From: Verrucomicrobiia bacterium
GTDB taxonomy: Bacteria; Verrucomicrobiota; Verrucomicrobiia; Limisphaerales; DASXHY01
Direction of reading: 5' to 3'
NCBI GenBank assembly: GCA_035629175.1
Contig: DASPIL010000062.1
Span: 1-64,000, forward strand
DNA: 64,000 nucleotides
Shown here in pieces: positions 59,126 to 64,000 of this stretch. The notes beneath the pieces were generated by a model. That model worked only from the letters and a program-made list of their open reading frames with translations, did not search any database and had not been told where the DNA came from. Within the stretch, counting starts at the first letter, position 1; every line of letters starts with the position of its first letter. The translations under genes and the position numbers were made by a program.

Positions 59126-59177
59126 CCGGAGTTCCGAGCCACAGGCTTGCGCGCGTATCGCAGCTTCAAACCAGCCG

Positions 59178-59195
59178 CTATGACGTTTGTCGTAT
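59178..59195 (-). promoter_or_regulatory. CRP-like palindrome, copy 7
   Basis: CTATGACGTTTGTCGTAT on the plus strand, 71 bp from copy 6. Read on the minus strand it has GATACG about 30 bp downstream, suiting the giant GH43-GH30 gene. The paired sites suggest control of both divergent genes. Confidence 0.58.
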
Positions 59196-59323
59196 AGGAG
59201 ACGCCAAGGCCTTCATTTAGCGTCCGCACACATTCGCCTCATGTTTTCCGATTCCGTAATCTCGAATAGGAATTTGCCCGTCCGCACGCCAAACTCATCC
59301 GAAGCCCATTTCAAATCAATGCC

Positions 59324-60928
59324 ATGAAATCCCTCCTTGGAACACTTGTTGGAATTGCAGCGTTTTCCTTCTGCGCGACAACGCCCCTGAACGCAGCGGA
59401 ACCCGCCGTGGGCGCCCAGAACCCGATCATCCACGCCGACGTTCCCGACATCGCCATGATCCGCGTGGGCGACACGTATTACATGAGCAGCACCACCATG
59501 CACATGAGCCCCGGCGTGCCGATCATGAAGTCAAAGGACCTGGTGAACTGGGAGATTGTGAACTACGCCTGCGACGTTCTCGATGACCTGGACGAATTGA
59601 ACCTCGCCAACGGGAAACACACGTATGGCCGCGGATCCTGGGCGAGCAGCATTCGATTTCACAAAGGTGTTTACTACGTCACCACGTTCGCGGCGACGAC
59701 CGGGAAGACTCACGTTTACACGACGCGGGACATCGAGAAAGGTCCGTGGGAAGCGAAGTCGTTCCGTCCATCGCTGCACGATCATTCGCTTTTCTTCGAC
59801 GATGACGGCCGCGTTTACATGATTTACGGCGGAGGCAACTTGCGCCTCGTGGAATTGAAGGAGGATCTTTCCGGGCTTTTGGAAGGCGGCTTGAACCAGG
59901 TCGTCGTCACCAACGCCCACCTGATTGCGTCAACGAATGTCGGGTTGAACGCTGAAGGTTCGCAGCTCATGAAGGTGAACGGCAAGTATTACCTGTTCAA
60001 CATCTGCTGGCCTCGCGGCGGAATGCGCACCGTGCTCATTCATCGCGCCGACAAACTCGCAGGCCCCTGGGAAGGCCGGGTCGCGCTGCAGGACAAAGGC
60101 GTCGCACAGGGAAGCATCATCGACACTCCCGCCGGCGAATGGTTCGCCTATCTCTTCCAGGATTCCGGCGCGGTCGGCCGGATTCCCTACCTTGTGCCCG
60201 TCAAATCGGAGGATGGCTGGCCCGTGCTCGGTGTTGAGGGAAAAGTCCCAATGACCCTCAACCTGCCGCCGAGCCGCGGCTTGATTCCGGGAATCGTTGC
60301 ACCCGATGAATTCGATCGCGACGCCGGAGACCGTCCGCTGCCGCTGGTGTGGCAGTGGAATCATAATCCCGACAACAAACTCTGGTCGCTGACCGAACGC
60401 CCCGGGTTCCTGCGTCTGACCACGGGCCGAACCGATCAACATTTCCTATCCGCCCGAAACACACTCACGCAGCGCACGATCGGCCCGGAATGTTCGGGCA
60501 TCACGGCCCTGGATATCCGTCATTTGAAGGACGGAGACTTTGCGGGGCTCGCATTGCTGCAGGCGCAATACGGATTGGTGGGCGTAAAGGCCGAAGCCGG
60601 CACAAATTTCGTGGTGATGGCAAGCGCGCAATCGAGCGGACTACGCGGCCGGGCGAGTGAAGCGCGCGAAGTAGAGCGGGTGCCGATCGGCGCGACGCAG
60701 GTGTTCTTGCGGGCGGAGTGCGATTTCCGGAACAAGACCGACAGGGCGCGCTTTTCCTACAGCCTGGACGGTCAATCGTGGAACCGCATCGGCAATGAAT
60801 TAAGGATGAGCTACACGCTTCCGCATTTCATGGGTTATCGCTTCGGCCTGTTTAATTTCGCAACCAAGGAAGCAGGCGGTCACGCTGATTTCGATTACTT
60901 TCGAATCACCGACAAAATCTCGAATTGA
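59324..60928 (+). CDS. Secreted GH43 xylosidase/arabinofuranosidase-like enzyme
   Basis: A 534-residue exported GH43. Signal peptide MKSLLGTLVGIAAFSFCATT. The propeller shows VPDIAMIRVGDTYYMSSTTM (with VGDTYY), IMKSKDLVNWEIVN, RGSWASSIRFHKGVYYVTTF, HDHSLFFDDDGRVYMIYGGG and AEGSQLMKVNGKYYLFNICW (Glu region). A concanavalin-like C-terminal domain (about 350-530; VWQWNHNPDNKLWSL, RPGFLRLTTG, HFMGYRFGLFNFATKEAGGH) is the GH43 C-terminal xylosidase-type module. It faces the divergent giant across a region with CRP-like palindromes. Whether it acts on xylo-oligosaccharides or arabinose side chains is not decided by sequence. Confidence 0.92.
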   Translation: MKSLLGTLVGIAAFSFCATTPLNAAEPAVGAQNPIIHADVPDIAMIRVGDTYYMSSTTMHMSPGVPIMKSKDLVNWEIVNYACDVLDDLDELNLANGKHTYGRGSWASSIRFHKGVYYVTTFAATTGKTHVYTTRDIEKGPWEAKSFRPSLHDHSLFFDDDGRVYMIYGGGNLRLVELKEDLSGLLEGGLNQVVVTNAHLIASTNVGLNAEGSQLMKVNGKYYLFNICWPRGGMRTVLIHRADKLAGPWEGRVALQDKGVAQGSIIDTPAGEWFAYLFQDSGAVGRIPYLVPVKSEDGWPVLGVEGKVPMTLNLPPSRGLIPGIVAPDEFDRDAGDRPLPLVWQWNHNPDNKLWSLTERPGFLRLTTGRTDQHFLSARNTLTQRTIGPECSGITALDIRHLKDGDFAGLALLQAQYGLVGVKAEAGTNFVVMASAQSSGLRGRASEAREVERVPIGATQVFLRAECDFRNKTDRARFSYSLDGQSWNRIGNELRMSYTLPHFMGYRFGLFNFATKEAGGHADFDYFRITDKISN

Positions 60929-60998
60929 ATCAGCACTCCTCGCTCGTCCGGAACTTTAACCACGAATCACACAGCGCGGCAGAGCCGCAACCAAAGAG

Positions 60999-62036
60999 GG
61001 AAGGGAAAAACGGGTTTACGCGAATTGCGCGAATTGAAGAGAGGAAGTTCAACCGCGAATCACACGAACCACACGAACCAGACGAAGAGACAGCAGCAGA
61101 ATTGAAAATCCAACCACGAATGGAGACGGATGAACCTGGATTCAGAAACAGCTTCCTTTGCCCTTTCTCTGCTGCCTCTGTGTGCTCCTGTTAAACGTCT
61201 TCTCTTTGTGCCCGTCCCGTAAGGCAGCTTCTTTTAAGTTCTGGAGGCAGATCGGGAAAGCAAAAACGGGTTGACACGAATTGCACGGATTGAAGGGAGG
61301 AAGTTCAACCACGAACCACACGAACCACACGAACCACACGAACCACACGAACCACACGAACCAGACGAAGAGACAGCAGCGGAATTGAAAATCCAACTAC
61401 GGATGGAGACGGATGAACAAGGATTCGGAAACAGCTTCCTCTGCCCTTTCTCTGCTGCCTCTGCGTGCTCCGGGTAAACGTCTTCTCTTTGTGCCCGTCC
61501 CGTGAGGCAGCTTCTATTGAGTTCGGGAGGCAGATCGGGGACAAAACGGGTTGACACGAATTGCACGGATTGAAGAGAGGAAGTTCAACCACGAATCACA
61601 CGAACTACACGAAAAAACAGCAGTGGAGATGAAAATCTAATCACGGATGGAGACGGATGAACACGGATTCGGAAACAGCTTCCTTTGCCCTTTCTCTGCT
61701 GCCTCTGCGTGCTCCTGTTAAACGTCTTCTCTTTGTGCCCGTCCCGTGAGGCAGCTTCTTTTGAGTTCTGGAGGCAGATCGGGGACAAAACGGGTTGACA
61801 CGAATTGCACGGATTGAAGGGAGGAAGTTCAACCACGAACCACACGAACCACACGAACCACACGAACCACACGAACCACACGAACCACACGAACCACACG
61901 AACCAGACGAAGAGACCGCAGCGGAATTGAAAATCCAACTAAGGATGGAGATGGATGAACACCGATTCGGAAACAGCTTCCTTTGCCCTTTCTCTGCTGC
62001 CTCTGCGTGCTCCTGTTGAACGTTTTCACTCCGTCT
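60999..62036. repeat. Four-unit tandem repeat (244-280 bp) with a 9-bp variable core
   Basis: Four imperfect copies start with GAGGAAGTTCAACC at 61041, 61297, 61577 and 61821, spaced 256, 280 and 244 bp. Each carries GACGGATGAAC, GAAACAGCTTCCT(T/C)TGCCCT and CGTCTTCTCTTTGTGCCC. Each has a run of the 9-mer ACACGAACC: about 2 units in copy 1, 6 in copy 2, degenerate in copy 3, 8 in copy 4. Apparent frames such as HEP repeats are a by-product of the 9-bp period. No gene is supported in this 1.1 kb. Confidence 0.85.
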
Positions 62037-62109
62037 CCTGCGGATGACGCAGGTTCTCGCAGAAGAAAGCATTCAGAAGATCTGCGTTCATCTGCGTGAT
62101 TCGTCATTC

Positions 62110-62946
62110 TCACGGGGTTGCAGATGGCGATGCAGGAACAACAAGCCTCAGGCGATGCTTTCGCGGCGGATAGCCCATCACGCGCTTGAACACGCGATGA
62201 AATTGGGGGTAACTGCCGAAACCGGCTTCCAATGCCGCATCCAACGTCGTGACGCGATTTCCCGTTCCGTAATGGAGCAAAAATTTTTCGATGCGCTGTC
62301 GATTGCGGAAATCGACCAGCGCAATCCCGGTTTGCTGCTTGAACAAGCGGCTCAGGCGTTGCGCGCTCAAACCTGATCGTCGCGCAAGCTCATCCAATCC
62401 GAGACTGGAGTCGTTCCGAATCAATCGCGCCGCGCGTTCAACCGCGGGATGCACGTCATGGAAGGGAACTTCCGCAGCGCGATCGAAGTATCGCCACGCG
62501 TTGAGCAGCACGTAGGCAAGTCCTGCGTTCAACAGGTTGACCGGTTCGGATCCGCCCGCGATTTCCTGCAGCAACAATTCAAGACGGGCGAGCTCTCGTT
62601 CCTGCAGGCGGCGGCGGAAATCGCCCGCAGGATTGGATTCGCGCAACACCGACCCGTAGTGCGGCGTCGTGATGCGGCCGATGGCGGCAGGTTTGAACAC
62701 CCCGATCCACATTTCGAAGTCCAGGGTTTGTTCGATCAGCAGATGTTCCTGCGCGGGGAAAAGCCAGAGCAGGTCGCCGCGGCGTATTTCATACTTTCGA
62801 TTTGCGAGGAGATAGAGGCCGCGTCCCTGCGTCACGAGGTTGAATTCCAGTTCGGCATGGTGATGCATCGCATGCGTGCGGCCCAGGTTGCGATAGTGCC
62901 AAAGGTTTCCATCCCAATCAGAAGGCAATTTCAGGTTCTGGCGCAT
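62110..62946 (-). CDS. AraC-family transcriptional regulator
   Basis: A 278-residue cytoplasmic regulator. The N-terminal cupin-like ligand domain (about 10-100) has HHHAELEFNLVTQGRGLYLL with YEIRRGDLLWLFPAQEH, typical of sugar-sensing AraC proteins. The C-terminal double HTH (about 170-265) has LGLDELARRSGLSAQRLSRL, FKQQTGIALVDFRNRQRIEK and FGSYPQFHRVFKRVMGYPP. The ligand may be an arabinose, xylose or xylo-oligosaccharide signal, given the neighbours (inference). It is divergent from the PhyH gene with a gap of about 80 bp, the usual place for its operator. A 1.1 kb repeat tract separates it from GH43. Confidence 0.93.
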   Translation of the reverse strand: MRQNLKLPSDWDGNLWHYRNLGRTHAMHHHAELEFNLVTQGRGLYLLANRKYEIRRGDLLWLFPAQEHLLIEQTLDFEMWIGVFKPAAIGRITTPHYGSVLRESNPAGDFRRRLQERELARLELLLQEIAGGSEPVNLLNAGLAYVLLNAWRYFDRAAEVPFHDVHPAVERAARLIRNDSSLGLDELARRSGLSAQRLSRLFKQQTGIALVDFRNRQRIEKFLLHYGTGNRVTTLDAALEAGFGSYPQFHRVFKRVMGYPPRKHRLRLVVPASPSATP

Positions 62947-63029
62947 GACAATTCAATGGCGACAAAAAACGATAACAATTCGACCCGGAAATGAGAAGCA
63001 CCGGGGCTGTAGCGCAACTAATCTTTTGC

Positions 63030-63851
63030 ATGATCACGATTTCCAAAGAGCAGCGGGAACTCTATTCCACGGAAGGCTACATGATCCTGCCCGGCGTGAT
63101 TCCGCCGGACCTGCTGGAGATGTTGCGCGAGGAATGTTCGTATTACCTCGGTTACATGGACGGGCTGATGGATTCCAAGGGAGTTCAATCAGTCGGCATC
63201 ACGCATCGCGGCAAGCGATACTTCATCAACAACCGCTATCGACTCAGCAATCGTCTCTGGCAATTCGTCTTCAGCGATCTGATGGCCAAGGTCGCCGAAG
63301 CGACCGTCGGGCCTGATGCCTGCCTGTTCCATGAACAATGGGTCGTCAAGGGCGCCGAGCAGGGGATGAAGTTTTCATGGCACCAGGACAGCGGCTATGT
63401 GAAGTGGTATGACCCGAGCACGAATCACAAGCCATACGTCACCTGCTGGTGCACGCTCGATGCAGTGAACGAGGAGAATGGGACGGTTTACATCCTGCCG
63501 CACTCGCGCGCGGGAACACGCGGCAGAATCATCGATCACCAAAAGGAGGAGGGGAGCAACGACTTGATCGGCTACACAGGATCGGATCCGGGCGATCCGC
63601 TGATTGTGCCCGCGGGAAGCATCGTCGCGTTCGACAGCTTCGTGTTTCATCGCAGCGGACCGAACCGCACGAATCGCATGCGGCGCATTTATCTTCCGCA
63701 ATACAGCGGCGAGCCAATTCGGCGTCCTGACGGCAAACCGTGGGCGATGGCGACTCCGTTCCTGCAGAACGGTAAGAACGTTTACAACCATGCAGAGGAC
63801 AGCGAACAGAAGTACGGACCGTTTCCCGACGAGAAAAAAGAATCGATTTGA
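63030..63851 (+). CDS. Phytanoyl-CoA dioxygenase (PhyH) family protein
   Basis: A 273-residue protein of the Fe(II)/2-oxoglutarate oxygenase superfamily. The start MITISKEQRELYSTEGYMIL is the usual PhyH opening (ATG 63030 chosen; 62991 adds an unrelated lead). Metal and cosubstrate positions are visible: HQDSGYVKW (His-x-Asp), TCWCTLDAVNEENGTVYILP and SFVFHRSGPNRTNRMRRIYL (distal His plus Arg). Related genes in Verrucomicrobiota and Planctomycetota are often next to AraC regulators and glycoside hydrolases; substrates are mostly unknown. The GH31-like gene starts 8 bp later, so the two are probably co-transcribed. Confidence 0.92.
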   Translation: MITISKEQRELYSTEGYMILPGVIPPDLLEMLREECSYYLGYMDGLMDSKGVQSVGITHRGKRYFINNRYRLSNRLWQFVFSDLMAKVAEATVGPDACLFHEQWVVKGAEQGMKFSWHQDSGYVKWYDPSTNHKPYVTCWCTLDAVNEENGTVYILPHSRAGTRGRIIDHQKEEGSNDLIGYTGSDPGDPLIVPAGSIVAFDSFVFHRSGPNRTNRMRRIYLPQYSGEPIRRPDGKPWAMATPFLQNGKNVYNHAEDSEQKYGPFPDEKKESI

Positions 63852-63858
63852 GACGCGA

Positions 63859-64000
63859 ATGCCCCCCAGTTCTTTTACGCGCGATGGCAGCCGCCTTGTC
63901 TGGCGAAGCAAGGAACAAACGTTGTGGCTGGAAGCGTGGGGCCGCGACAGCATTCGCGTGAGGGCGACGACACTCGCGGACATGACGCAGCGCGACTGGA
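63859..64000 (+). CDS. Start of a GH31-like glycosidase (cut by the window edge)
   Basis: From ATG 63859 the first 47 residues read MPPSSFTRDGSRLVWRSKEQ, TLWLEAWGRDSIRVRATTLA and on. The LEAWGRDSIRVRAT segment is the usual opening of GH31 enzymes (alpha-xylosidase/alpha-glucosidase type), part of the N-terminal beta domain. No signal peptide is seen. An alpha-xylosidase would suit xyloglucan or xylan side chains. Evidence is limited to this short stretch. Confidence 0.65.
   Translation, partial: MPPSSFTRDGSRLVWRSKEQTLWLEAWGRDSIRVRATTLADMTQRDW

Noticed and set aside
61300-61920. Possible CRISPR array in the ACACGAACC tract
   Set aside because: The repeated unit is 9 bp with no spacers, so it is a simple tandem repeat.
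61271-62019. Frames encoding HEP repeats and the antisense WFV/VRV repeats
   Set aside because: They result from the 9-bp repeat period and exist in several frames and both strands, so no gene is supported.

Overview
The window looks like a soil- or plant-matter-associated member of the Verrucomicrobiota. This rests on several features together: PEP-CTERM sorting tails, a pseudopilin-like protein with an H-X9-DG-type tail, secreted proteins ending in an FFRL-type C-terminal module, PA14/LamG giants, a carbohydrate-use cluster with many secreted glycosidases but no SusC/SusD pair, and a Cas12b that resembles the Opitutaceae branch as I remember it. Base composition is GC-rich. I see no tRNA or rRNA gene.

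Layout. 1-5331 (minus strand) is housekeeping: a partial vWA protein, an FtsB-like divisome protein, a small lipoprotein, aspartate kinase, LpxD and a fatty acid desaturase. 5426-8578 holds an exported phage-tail-sheath-like protein, a VOC protein and a PEP-CTERM protein. 8632-12467 is a two-component pair (PA14-containing sensor kinase and NarL-type regulator). It is followed by a pseudopilin-like protein, a 1749-residue LamG/Ig/PA14 surface protein, an SGNH-TPR protein with an unlisted 48-residue DUF5989-like microprotein, another secreted protein, a Tat-exported Gfo/Idh/MocA oxidoreductase and a large propeller histidine kinase on the minus strand.

29421-37021 is a type V-B CRISPR-Cas operon: a three-repeat Myb/SANT-like protein, an intact 1433-residue Cas12b (RuvC D750, E1123, D1289), a Cas4-Cas1 fusion and Cas2. 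It is damaged and rearranged. A 5' piece of cas4 is duplicated, a minus-strand hicB plus truncated hicA lies between the two copies, and cas1 carries a one-base frameshift just before its catalytic Glu. No CRISPR array is visible in the 834 bp after cas2 or anywhere else in the window. The locus may therefore be interference-competent but adaptation-defective, or may depend on an array elsewhere.

37856-64000 is a xylan/arabinoxylan utilisation region. It contains three paralogous CE1-type esterases, GH51, GH97 (split by an amber codon), a GPH sugar symporter, three single-domain GH43 enzymes, GH10 xylanase, a GH43-CBM6-GH30-LamG giant, an AraC regulator, a PhyH-family dioxygenase and the start of a GH31-like gene. 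Esterases and endoxylanases would release decorated oligosaccharides outside the cell, the symporter would import them, and the leaderless GH43 at 49203 would finish the job in the cytoplasm.

Seven copies of a CRP-like palindrome (TRYGA-CGWAYG-TCRYA, core GACGWAYGTC) sit upstream of the secreted-protein and glycosidase genes and suggest one regulon across the window. Other oddities are a perfect 13-bp-arm palindrome inserted in frame in a GH43 gene and a four-unit 244-280 bp tandem repeat with a 9-bp variable-number core. Family assignments come from motifs and memory of the families; no database search was run.
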